Origin: Glandiceps talaboti | Taxonomy: Eukaryota > Hemichordata > Enteropneusta > Spengelidae | DNA: 64,000 nt | NCBI RefSeq assembly: GCF_964340395.1 | Contig: NC_135562.1 | Location: 7,668,634 to 7,732,633 of the forward strand | Reading direction: 5' to 3' | Shown here: piece by piece, positions 14,098-26,363 of the stretch | Numbering within the stretch: position 1 is the stretch's first letter | Layout of the letters: the number at the start of each line of letters is the position of its first letter | Translations under genes and position numbers: made by a program | The notes under the pieces: model-generated | Told to the model about the DNA's origin: nothing | Databases searched by the model: none | The model's input: only the letters and a program-made list of their open reading frames with translations

Positions 14098-17000
14098 GAA
14101 TGAAACTTTTGTACTTAGATTTTAAATTTACCCTAGCCAAGGTTTAATAATTTGCCATATATTAAAATATTAAATAATTCCAACATAATACTATTTAGTT
14201 ATTTACACAATAAAAACAAAGAAAATTAATTATAAAATTTATCTATATTTTCTCTAAAAAAAAGGCTTTGTTTCGTATTCAGTGATTTTAACCAAAAGTT
14301 GAAAGTTTAATAAACTTTATAATACAAGTACTTCATCTATAGATAGTACATCCAAATATTCAAATAAGCACAATTTTTCATTACAATTTTTTAAAATTCA
14401 AACTTGGAAAATTTAACCAATATCAAATATGACATTTCATACACTTGCAATTTAATAAAAAAAACATGAATACTTCTTTAAATATAAAGATAGTGTATTT
14501 TTTTTAAAGATTTGTCAGACTCTACAGCATTGCAGGAAATCCAAATAAAGAGATTAAAATTGAGAAGCTCCTTGATGATGTAATCAGTTCTGTAAGTACC
14601 ACAAGTATTTGGTTTGTTTCAATCCTTGCATAATCCCACCACATGAGGGCGTGGTTTATTAAAGAGGGTATGTGATAAATCACATACTTACATACAAATA
14701 CAGTCCATGTGTATAAACAATTTATCTTCTGTGTACTGTGGATTGACCCATGACCTAGTAAAATTGTTTAAACGACTGCGTTTTCAAGTACTTGCTGTTT
14801 GCTTCAGCAATGTGTGAGGGCGCTGTTTCACTTCGTTCACAGTTCTTTATTTGGTTTTCTTGCAATTCACTTGTCAAGGGGTAGGGTTGGGGGATTTAAT
14901 TACTTGAACTGTTACAACATAAAAACATAAAACATGAACAAATTAACCAAAAGTAGAAAAAATTGCAAAGATAAATTTAACATACCGTGGACACAGTTTT
15001 ACAGTTGCCATGAAAAAGTTTATTTCGATACGAAAAGTTACAGTGAAATATAAGAAATTTGTACTTTACCATCTACTGCTAATAAATTAAGTAATAAATA
15101 TAGATATTTAGTATATTTGAATATGCTAAATATATATTAGAACAAAAGTTCCAAGTATAAAATTGACAGCTGAAATTGTTGAATTCTATCACTATACTAT
15201 TTACGACTAACAGGATGATCTACTACTTAAAAGATGAAGACTTTACAGACAGGTGGAGTTAAATATACAGTGTGATGGGTAGTGATACAACAGTGTGGTG
15301 TGGGGTGGCAGTGGGGGTGTGGTGCTACTGCCCTCTTGTGACAGAAAACTATTTATGTTGTAGATCAAAATAACAAATGATGAATTTTCTTGTAGTCAAC
15401 ACAAAGTAGAGCATAAATCATAGGGGAACATTACATTTTGGTTAACCCCAAGAAATTTCTGTGTGTCATTTGTGTGATGGACATAGACGGCAAGCACACT
15501 TGTGGTGATAGTAGGTCCACGGGAAGCCGGGTTTATACCACCCTACACCTCACATTTGAGGGGTTTATACCACCCTACACGTACCTCACGTTTGAGGGGT
15601 TCACATTCCCTAAATACTGAATCAGAGTCATCCTGAAGAAGCAATTAAGAGTCAAAAATTTCAGATACCAATTTCTCTTTCTTTAAGTGCTTGAGACAAA
15701 ATGTTGAAAAATAGCATGCAGTAGTGAGTTTATGATGTTTTTATACACTGAATGAAGTGTATGGTATATTGTTAACTGTAAATGTAACTACATGTACATA
15801 CAAAGCTTTAAAAAATAAATAGTGTTTAAACATGTCGATTCTAGTAATCCAGCTTTCGGTTGACTAAGATAGACGCAAACTATTAAAATCTGTTGTTGTT
15901 CAATGTGGTAGATTACACAAGTGGGTGATAGTAGTTCCTCTGTTGTGCAATTCTAATCACCCTGTGATCAACATAGTGTAAACATTGGAAGTCCCAAAAC
16001 AGCACTGCAAGTTCACAGAACTCTATTAAAATAAACTAGTTTTCAGAGCTGCCTCCCTACTGAGACCATAATTAAAGCAACATCCATTCAATAGTTTATC
16101 ACTGTTGTATCAACATGTTGTGACAATAGTTTTAGTTTGTGTCTATTTTAGTAAACCGAAGGCTCAACTACCAGGGTACTAATACCATATCTCTTCTACT
16201 GTAACTTATCTTTATCACTTTAATAAAGAACGAAGAATTAAAATCTTCCATAAATTTCAACATTTGAAAAGAATATACAAAGGTAATGTTGATTGTTAAA
16301 GTAATAAGCTGTATTGTAAAAAGCATAATATAGTAGTAGTACTGTTATATAATATATACAGGTATAACATTATCATAAGCCTGTAGAATTTGATTTTATG
16401 CTTCAAAGACTGACTCAGTTATTAATTTTTAAATAGAACTATGATATAATAACAAGTAAAATTGATTCAGTTTTCTGTATATAAAGCTATATGATTTCAA
16501 TCAAAATATATAAACACAATTATGTAAAATTTTGGTCTGACGCTGCTCACTGGTATATATAGCCTACCGACTTAGCTATCTAGTTTGGCATACTGGCTTG
16601 TCATGGTGTATGACATTGTGATAACAGATAGCCAAGTCTCTGGGCTGTAGTATACATATAGCCGACAGACTTAGCTATTTAGTTTGGCATACTGCCTTGT
16701 CATGGTGTATGCCATTGTCAGGGCCAGATAGCCAAGTCTCTGGGCTGTGGTATACATATAGCCTACAGACTTAGCTACTAGTATTTAGTTTGGCATACTG
16801 CCTTGTCATGGTGTATGCCATTGTCAGGGCCAGATAGCCAAGTCTCTGGGCTGTGGTATACATATAGCCTACAGACTTAGCTATTTAGTTTGGCATACTG
16901 CCTTGTCATGGTGTATGCCATTGTCAGGGCCAGATAGCCAAGTCTCTGGGCTGTGGTATACACAGCCTACAGACTTAGCTATTTAGTTTGGCATACTGCC

Positions 17001-18074
17001 TTGTCATGGTGTATGCCATTGTCAGGGCCAGATAGCCAAGTCTCTGGGCTGTGGTATACACAGCCTACAGACTTAGCTATTTAGTTTGGCATACTGCCTT
17101 GTCATGGTGTATGCCATTGTGATAACAGATAGCCAAGTCTCTGGGCTGTGGTATATATAGCTTACCGACTTAGCTATCTAGTTTGACATACTACTGGCTT
17201 GTCATGGTGCATGCCATTGTCAGGCCAGATAGCCAAGTCTCTGGGCTGTGGTCTAGACAAATCTGACAACACTCTGAATTCAAACTTGTCAAACTACAGT
17301 TTATGTTAAGAAGTTATCTTTTTGTTTGATAACTAAATAAAAACCTGAATATGATATTGTCTGTTGAAGGATTGCCTTACCATTTAGTTACACTTTCTAC
17401 GGATGATTTACATATTTCATATAAATACTTAGATTATCAGATTTTATCAAAATTAAACATATCCCATTCTCCCTTGTAAATGTCATAAGACTCACTAGAA
17501 TTTAGTTAATAAAGCCTACATCTATGTTGAATAGCATCGCTATCGGTATTTTTTTGGATCGGTATACTGTTGGAAGACTTTAAGATTCTAGACTTAAATT
17601 GACTATAATTAGTACAAAACAGTAAATTCGGCAACTGCAGCTGGGGCTGACAAAAATGACCAGCAATCACTATTTTTGCAAGATTTCCTGGTTACCCAAG
17701 ATTTAGTAAAATTATTGATAGGGCTACTGAAATGATCAATTCTTGATATTAAATCACTATAAAAAAACAGTAGACATTGCCAGTCTCAGTCTGAGGCAAA
17801 CATGGAACACTTCACACTGCTATTAATGTCGGGAATGGCTGTTGTTGGGAAAATATGACGCTGGTGTTCAGAAATTTGAGTCTTATGTGCATTGCTACCT
17901 CTATGTCAATGTACTGGTTTGTTTGTATGTCTTCAGGCCGGGTTTTGGAGACTAAAGTATACCTGGCTTGGACATGATGTCTGTGAGTGTGAACTTATGT
18001 ACATGCTGAGTATAGAAGTTCAGGTGGAATGGCACAGGTTTTTAGTTTCTCTTGAATCCTATCATTTCTCTTGA
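13975..18074 (+). CDS. Candidate three-exon chain of an unrecognised plus-strand gene
   Basis: Exons 13975-14019, 14510-14591 and 17937-18074 join in phase (2, then 0). Acceptors are TTTGTAATCATTCAAG, TTTTTTTTAAAG and TTGTTTGTATGTCTTCAG. Donors are CCG|GTGAGT and TCT|GTAAGT, both strong. The conceptual protein reads LICNRTVEGSIVHDR, then FVRLYSIAGNPNKEIKIEK with LLDDVISS, then AGFWRLKYTWLGHDVCECE and about 26 more residues before TGA. Only one frame is open in each of the two longer exons. I do not recognise it. The 3.3-kb last intron holds a MITE and a satellite array. Its end would face the LRR gene tail to tail. It may belong with the 10.2-11 kb candidate, but the phases do not connect directly. 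Confidence 0.33.
14064..14094 (+). repeat. A31 homopolymer
   Basis: An uninterrupted A run 45 bp after the donor of candidate exon 13975-14019. It could be a retroposon tail, but no element body was identified to its left. Confidence 0.8.
15540..15605 (+). repeat. Short direct duplication
   Basis: The phrase GGGGTTTATACCACCCTACA with ACCTCAC(A/G)TTTGAGGGGTT is present twice in tandem. It accounts for a small open frame at 15,438-15,620, which is not supported as coding. Confidence 0.7.
15846..16167. mobile_element. MITE family D, copy 1 (~320 bp)
   Basis: Inverted ends read AGCTTTCGGTTGACTAAGAT on the left and, complemented, AGCCTTCGGTTTACTAAAAT on the right, each followed by AGACRCAAACTA. 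The body is shared with copy 2 at 31.16-31.43 kb (TGTTGTTGTTCAATGTGGTA, AGTGTAAACA, CATCCATTCAATAG). There is no coding frame. Confidence 0.8.
16552..17265 (+). repeat. Satellite of ~7 copies of a ~100-bp palindromic monomer
   Basis: Each unit runs from AGCCTACAGACTTAGCTATT through TTTGGCATACTGCCTTGTCA and TGCCATTGTCAGGGCCAGAT to AGCCAAGTCTCTGGGCTGTG. Inner units are almost identical and the outer ones are more diverged. The ends of each monomer are inverted repeats (AGACTTAGCTA / TAGCCAAGTCT), so every unit is a potential hairpin. Single relatives are at 8,728 and about 57,660. Confidence 0.92.
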
Positions 18075-18897
18075 TAGGATTTAGCTGATAGGGCCTCTGG
18101 CTACCACAAAATTAACTTGCATTTCAAACTGTTACCTTTTTTATCTTTCATTTTTATCCTTTTCATCTGTGTGTGTATCCCTCTTTATAATTACTCTGCT
18201 GAACTGCCGTGAACATCTTGATTAGCCAGCCGGACTTTCTTGTTAGTTTGCCTGTCATGGTTATTGTTCATATGCATTGAAGATACAAAAAAAAAATGTG
18301 TCCACTGCTCTGGTTTTCCTCCAGGCCATGATTTATTAGTGTTTACTCTTTACCTTAATTTTAAACATAATTGTATAATATCATTATTGATAATGTTTTT
18401 TTTTAGAATAATAAAACGTCATATTTGAGTTCAAGCTGCGTTCTCTCATCTCATATTCATCTATATCAATTCATGCAATTTTCAACAAACATGTCAAATG
18501 AAGTAGATATCATTTAAAATGATATTAAGTAGGATACAACAACAAATATACAATACTGAAATATATTAGGTAAGTCTAACATTACAGACAAATGAATACA
18601 AATTGTACAATTTTCTGTGTGTATATGAAATATGATAAATAAACTACGCATATGAATTACATGCAAATGTAATTTTAAACATGTGACCACAAAATGTCAT
18701 GGACATTACACTGACTCTATACCTATTGTGGGGGACGGAAACATGTCAGAGTTCCCAGTGCATATTTCCAGGGCTGTGTTGTACATGTATGTAAATGGAT
18801 GCCTCCCTATATCCACAGTCAAATGGAATGGCTGCAGCACAATTTAAACACTGGAATGTACCACTTTGCTTCAACAGGAGGTGTCACAGCAGGTTGA
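18075..18897. other. Spacer between converging gene ends
   Basis: Probably holds the 3' UTRs of the LRR gene (minus) and of the candidate plus-strand gene. AATAAA occurs on the plus strand near 18,637 (GATAAATAAACT). No exon was seen. Confidence 0.45.
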
Positions 18898-21800
18898 CTA
18901 GATGTCGGTAACACTAGATTGTCTTTCTAATATCCCTGCTGCTGCCGACAAGATCTGTACAAGGATAGAGGAAAAATTCAATGTAAAGGGGTGTGCAGAT
19001 GATGTAAGTGTTTATGTGTTGTTATGGAGCCAATGTGGTAGGTATGTTGCTCACAATGAGCTAGGGATATCCCATTCAATGTAAAGGGGTGTGTTGATGA
19101 AGATGTAAATGCTTTTTTGTTCCTATAGAAATAGCATACAGATTTTGAATAGGATATCCCTAGCAACATATCCATCACCTTGGCTACATAGCAACTCATA
19201 AACACACATCATCTGCACACCCCATCTTGGATGGTGTATCCATGGCAACATATAAATACTTACATCATCTGTTCTCTTGAGTCCTCTTAGGTTTTCCCTG
19301 CTATGTCTGAGATGTGGATAAGATAGCTGATATTCATATGGCAATGGATCATGCTGTGCATCTCTATTCAGTGGTGAATCAAGTGAGGCACCACGCCAGT
19401 ATCGTCTTGGCTGTCGGTTATTTAGGAATTCTGACTCTGTGGGCCAAGACCGAGGTGCCTAGATAAACAGAATTTCACATTATTTTGTTTGCTTTCTACA
19501 ATATTGTCCTTATTTGACCTAGAATCCATGTATTGTGGAGATTTTTGAAATCACATTCGAATTCCCTCTACTATGCCTGACTTTTTGCTAGTATAATGGC
19601 TATGTCAAACCTAATACTGTCAACTTCGAAATTTCCGCTAAAGACTTATTTTCACTTATTTTGCAAAAAAGTGAAAATAAGGAGTGACTAAAATGCCTTC
19701 TTGTACATAAACACAATGTACCAGTCTGGTAATTAGTAAAAATTAGACTTATGTCTTAGGTATGTTATACCTATGTGGCTCACTGTCATCACTAGTATAA
19801 TGTTATACCTATGTTTAGAGTGAGTGTTTAATTCAAAAGTCTTACCAGCCATGGTTTAGGTATGTGTGGTCTAAACACAGGTTCCTGTGGGTTACTGTCA
19901 CCACTAGTATAATGTTATACCTATGTTTAGAATGAGTGTTTAATTCAAGTCCTTCCAGCCATGGTTTAGGTACATGTGGTCTGAACACAGGTTCCTGTGG
20001 GTTATTGTCACCACTAGTATAATGTTATACCTATGTTTAGAATGAGTGTTTAATTCAAAAGTCTTACCAGCCATGGTTTAGGTACATGTGGTCTGAACAC
20101 AGGCTCCTGTGGGTTATTGTCATCACTAGTATAATGTTATACTTACCAGCCATGGTTTAGGTACATGTGGTCTGAACACAGGCTCCTGTGGGTTATTGTC
20201 ATCATCAGTGGAATAGGTGTAATCATCTGGACGTACATGATCTAAATATCTGTCCATATGAACCAAAACAGACATGTTACTTTGACATCAAACTGGTACT
20301 AGATAATATAACACAAATCATGATACAATTAACTGGTGGCCAGTATCCTGTATAATGATATAGACAATGAGTGATGATGATGATGATAATAATGATAATG
20401 ATGATAATGATACTGATGATAATGATACTGATGATAATGATAATGATGATAATGATAATGATGATAATGATAATGATGATAATGATGATAATGATGGTGA
20501 TGATAATGATACTGATGATAATGATACTGATGATGATAATGATGGTGATGATAATGATGATAATGATGATATTGATGATGATGATGATGATGACGATAAA
20601 GATGATAAAAATGATATTGATGATGATAATGATGATAATGATGATAATGATAATGATTATGATGATGGTGATGACAATGATAATAACAATAATTTGTAAA
20701 CAAATTAGGTAAACACAAGTAGTCACTCTTACTCACAAGAAACCACAAACAATCCAAGTATTTTACATTTCTATGTATGGTGATGTTTCAACATATAAGG
20801 AAGCAATAGATACATGCACAGACTGGATATGACAGTCATTACGACTAGGAAAACTATGACAACTATGATGATTTAGATAGATAGTTTGTAGAAGATTTTT
20901 TACCATGAGTATACAGAAATAACACATACAAATGTAGTTAGCACAAACGGCATTTTCAATCTTTGTTACACTAAGCAAGTCATATATAAGAGTGACTCTA
21001 TTTTTTTTCATGTTTCTCATTACTTTTTCATGGCAACTTTGGGTTGGTCGGTCGAGTTAAAAAAAGTAAGAAAATAAAAAATTATCATCTCCATGTTTCT
21101 CTGCCTCTCTTTTTCCTCCTCTCTATCTTCTTTTTATTAGATTCCTGATAACATACCCTTTCCCAGCGGCTTCTCTACACAATTGGCATGTTCTCAACCC
21201 CCCCCCCCCCCCCCCCCCCCTTAAATAAACTTCCACCATGAAAGAAATACTCTGTTCATGAACAAGTGTTGTCCCTGCCGCCATGACTGTAGATGATGTC
21301 GCCAGTCCAAACACTTGCATTTTCTTGCCAGAGAGGGTGCTATTTTGCAAAATATTAAGGGCAGGTAATATGTCAGGGCTGAAAATTTGGGTCGGTCGGG
21401 TAATGAGAAACAGAAAACAAAAAATGGGGTCACCTTAAAGCTCTGTAAACTTTGGACAGCTTACCAACTAGTAACTACATCATTACATGTTATATCTTTA
21501 AGGTAAGAAGAGATAAGAAATTAAGTAAGATTCATAATTAATATCATAGATCATAGAAAAGAAGAACCAGGAAGGTTAGAATAATTAGAGTGGAAATTCT
21601 TAGTTCATATTTCATTTAATATTTCACTATTTATTCAAACCAGTGAGTGATTTGTCACTTAAATTTCTTGATAACTTTACTGTAGATGGGAGACAATTTG
21701 CAATGCAAACATGAGAACATGTGAGTTCACAGAAATCTCAATAAACAAACACAGAGGTGGACGTTCATTCATCTACCCAGTCACTATTAACTCACCCACA

Positions 21801-24800
21801 CTTCCTCTTAATGTCACTCATGCACACACAAGCTCATTCATTCACTGACTGACTGGCTCTCTCATCCACTGACAGGCTGATGCTCACAGGTGTAGTCACT
21901 CCCTCCCTCCCTCACTCACTCACTCACTCGCTCTCCCCACCCTCCTTCCTTCCCTCACTCAATGTACTTGTTTTGAGACAGCGATAAATAACACGAGAGA
22001 GTGACTTACTTGAGGCATGCATTCAGATCTCTACCCATCCTCTTTTCATAGTCTCTGTGTTGGTCTTTGATTGCACTGTTGAATAGTGATAATATATAAA
22101 CAATATTAAAATGACTGTACAACATTATAGAAAACATCTAAATATACTTATTAAACATTTCTTGCATTTTGTGATACGTACTGGTCTTTCACAAAAAAGT
22201 TTAGAATGCTATTTAATGATAGACTAGTTCCTGATGACCATGTTCTGAGTTACACTACGTTATATCTTCACAAATTACTATTATGTGTGAAGATAACATA
22301 GTGTAAATCGGAACATGGTCATCAGGAACTAGACTAACTTACTGTGTGTATTACGGTAAATTGAAAAGAAATAACTATTACTCTATGTATTTTCCAGCTG
22401 GCAGATAAATCTCTAGTTTTCTTTGTACCAGACTTGCAATTATGTGTTATTCTACATAAGTTATTCGCAGGAACAATAATATTTATTTGACCCCTAAGTT
22501 AAAATACCATTTCATCATTTAAAAGTTGGAATCAGAAAGGGTCAAAAAAGTTTCTCAGCAAAAAAAAAAGTTGTTACAATATACATACAGTATTCTGTAT
22601 TGTAGAAATTTGACATTTTGTTCGGCTTCCTTTCTATGATAACGTAGTTGTTCTTGGTAAGCTCTCTGTGCGGCAGCTTTCAATCCACTAACTTTGCCAA
22701 GATCTTCTATACCAATCTCCTAAATAAATACAACAATATTACTGTATTGCCTTCTGCACTTGCTAAAATTCAAGCAATGATTATATATAGCCATTGGTTG
22801 CAAAAAAGAAAGATTGAAATGTTACAACACATTGTCGTCTCAATGTGGTATGTTTCTCTCCGTTTTTTTTACTAGGGTATATTTTGGGCATATCTTTTCA
22901 CAAATGTTGTAACATCGCAAAATTGTATTTTGGCTTAATTTTGTAGAATTTATTTACAGTCAGTTGAGTGATTTCAAAACTGCATGTAACAAACTGTTTT
23001 GACATATACATACAATTAATGGCACATCCTACCGTAGGCATTTCTAATTCCTAACTTACTTACTGACTGGATACGTTGGTTTTGGCATGTACAGGTACAG
23101 AAGTATGTATGACAACTATAAATGCTATAGAATCCATTGTGCACACACTTGAAGCTATTCAGGAGGGTTTTCAGACACCCCCCCACCCCACATAGTTATG
23201 CCAAATCAATATAGTCGACAGTCTAGACACTTGCTTATTCTTGCCAGAGAGGGTGCTATTTTGCAAAATATTAAGGGTGGGTGAAAATAAAAATATTTAT
23301 CAAACACCATACCCATGTGAGGGAGCTGATGGGAATTACTGGTGTGTGTGTGTGTGTGTGTGTGTAAAACAGCCTTCTGCCAATACTCTGAATGTGTGAT
23401 TTTGGACTATGTTTTCGTTTTGTACACATACACAGTCATAGAAAATATATGTTGGGTGACATCATATACATTATGATACATGTTATTTAACTTACAGGTG
23501 CTGGTTTAAATGGATTCTTGATTGTCAATCCATCTAATATCTGTACTGTGGTAGAATGGAAGATATTCTCTTCATAATGATTCTCATTGACTAGCGGATT
23601 GCCCTGAAATTAGACAACTCAGTTTTAGTGAGATAAAAACCAAAATATAGTTTTGATTAAGATAGAGAGATATGTATGATTACATTTGAATCATTCTTGT
23701 CAGATTTAGTAAGAAAACTGAAGAAGGACAAGTGATTTCTATGAAACAAGTCTGTAACTTGTGTATTAATGAAGAGATTTTGAAGTATATGTATGTCATA
23801 TCTCTTGGTTGAAAATCAAGAACTTGAGAGAGAGAGCTTGAGAGCTTGAGAGAGAGCTTGAGAGAGAGAGAGCTTGAGAGAGAGAGCTTGAGAGAGAGCG
23901 AGAGAGAGAGAGAGCATGTTAATGAAAGGAAATACTTAAAATATGTCTTACATAAAGATGTAACTCTGTCAGTCTTCTTAAACCTCTTAAGATGGCCATG
24001 GTATGGTGACTGTCTAAGATAAGATTATCTGATGCATCTAGTATCATTAAACTAAATGAACTAGCTACAGGCTTGATGTCACGCTGTAAACAAATATACA
24101 AATGTACAATGACTGTATTGGTGATTCAGAGAGTAACCTTGATATCATATATACACAAACACATGCATGTACAAATACATCAATCCACACACACATTTGT
24201 ACATGCAAGCACACAGGTGTATGCATATACATACAGATACTAGCTAGCATGCCATGCATTCACATACAGAGTGAGATACATGTATATGCCCATACACAGA
24301 CTAGACATGTGCACCACAATGCACACAACCTAAACCCTTTATCCAGAAACTACACCATATATACCAAAAACACACACACACACACATACACACATGCACA
24401 TGCACACAAACACATACCATACCAAACACAAACACACACACACACACACACACGCACACACACACTCACAGCCCACACACATGCCAATAGATTTTGGTAG
24501 ATACTCCTAGAGAACAAAAACCTACAAACTATAAACTAACCAGTTTGTTTTTCTGTACATAAAGTTCTTGTAGTTTAGGGAGTGCCTGGATACCATCCAA
24601 TGATACAAGCTGTATACATAAAGATATATTTATATTACTACATTATTCACAACACAATGCATAGTAAATTGCTCAACAAGGGGATATATTGTTAGGTGGA
24701 TAATTTTTACATTGTCACTAATAGCTTTGTATTTATTTGGGGTACTTGCAAAAAATTCACACAGGGCTGTGTTGTCTGTAAGGTACACCATGACATGGTG

Positions 24801-26105
24801 CCCTCACACATCGGTCAACTTGGAGAGAGGAGGCCAGTGAGGATGGAGTAACACAACGTATCTTACAGTTTAAGGGCTGTGCTGTCCAGGTTCAAATAAA
24901 CTATCAATCCATTTCTAAATTGTTCTTTTCTGTCAAATCGGGTATATGTTGATAATTTTTTCAAGTGTTGAGGGCGCTATACACAGTGCGATAGCATAAA
25001 TATCACTATGCCTCACTCGATAGGCATGATTCTAATTCTATATGACTCTCTGAGAGTTACTTTACCCCTAACCTTTCTTCTTTTTTTGAGAATTTGGAGA
25101 TATATCTAGAGTATGAAATTGGTACCCATATTTTTTGACCTAAGAGAATCCTTAGATTGTGAATTAGATTCACATTTAAGGATATTTAAATTAGATCCAT
25201 GGTCATGGAATTTGTGTGTGAAAAAGAAACCAACTTGGATGGCGCATCCCCATTATGAGAGTAAAGGGAGACCTCCCCTCCCACCATTCCCCATAAAAAA
25301 CTAAAACAAGTCATTTACCGACCTTATTATTGTTGATATATAGTGTAGTCAGACTTCTTAGAGGTGGTATACTACCTATAGTTGTCATTTCATTCATACC
25401 AAGGTTCTGTAGAGATAAAAATATTAAAAGCCTCAATACATATTTCAATAAACACTGCCCTCTCTGTTACAGTATTTCCCTCATTAACAGCGCCCTCTAG
25501 CACCATGCTATCCTTCTACCTTTACAATTCTTATTATTCAAAGTATTCTGAATATAAACCTTTGTAAATCATTTAGTATTCTGGTTATCAGAAAAACAAA
25601 AGATTGCATAGTTTGGCCACTAGGAGTGCTGTTTGGAAGTGGTGCTATAGATCTTACTTTCACTAATTTAGGATGCTCTGACGGGACCATGAAGCACTTT
25701 GAAAGTGGGTAATGCACATTGATAGAACAAGACAAGTGTTCTGAGGCACAGGTAATATGATTTTATTTGATGTAGATATAAATAATACTTACCAGTTCTT
25801 CTAGGAATTTACAGTTGTCTAAACCATCTAGTTTGTGTATGAAATTATGTGAAAGGTTCAGATATACAAGGTATGGCATTATTTCGATTCCTTTAAATCT
25901 GTCCAAAAATTGAAAAAGATTGAGTAAAATATCTTTAAAGTTTTTTAGACCAACTGTTTGCAAAATAATAGATAGGATGACCAGTGTCTCAACACACACA
26001 CACACACACACACATACATACGATGTACACATCTTTCACATAATGCACACACCAGACAGACAGACAAAAACAGACACACACATACATAGAGAGAGAGAGC
26101 GAGAG

Positions 26106-26136
<31 letters not shown>

Positions 26137-26276
26137 CAGAAAGAGACAGAGACAGAGACAGAGAGACAGAGAGGGGGAGGACGGGACAAAGACAAGACAA
26201 GACAGACAGATAGATAGACAGACAGACAGACAGACAGGACAAGACAAGGCAAGACAAGAAAGAAAGACAGACAGAT

Positions 26277-26363
<87 letters not shown>

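Noticed and set aside
16552-17265. CRISPR-like regular repeat array
   Set aside because: Units are contiguous ~100-bp monomers with no unique spacers, in an animal genome with introns; it is a satellite.
20277-20757. Four overlapping long frames (poly Ile, His/Tyr, Asp/Asn, Met/Ile)
   Set aside because: All come from one (GAT/AAT)n array inside an intron of the LRR gene.
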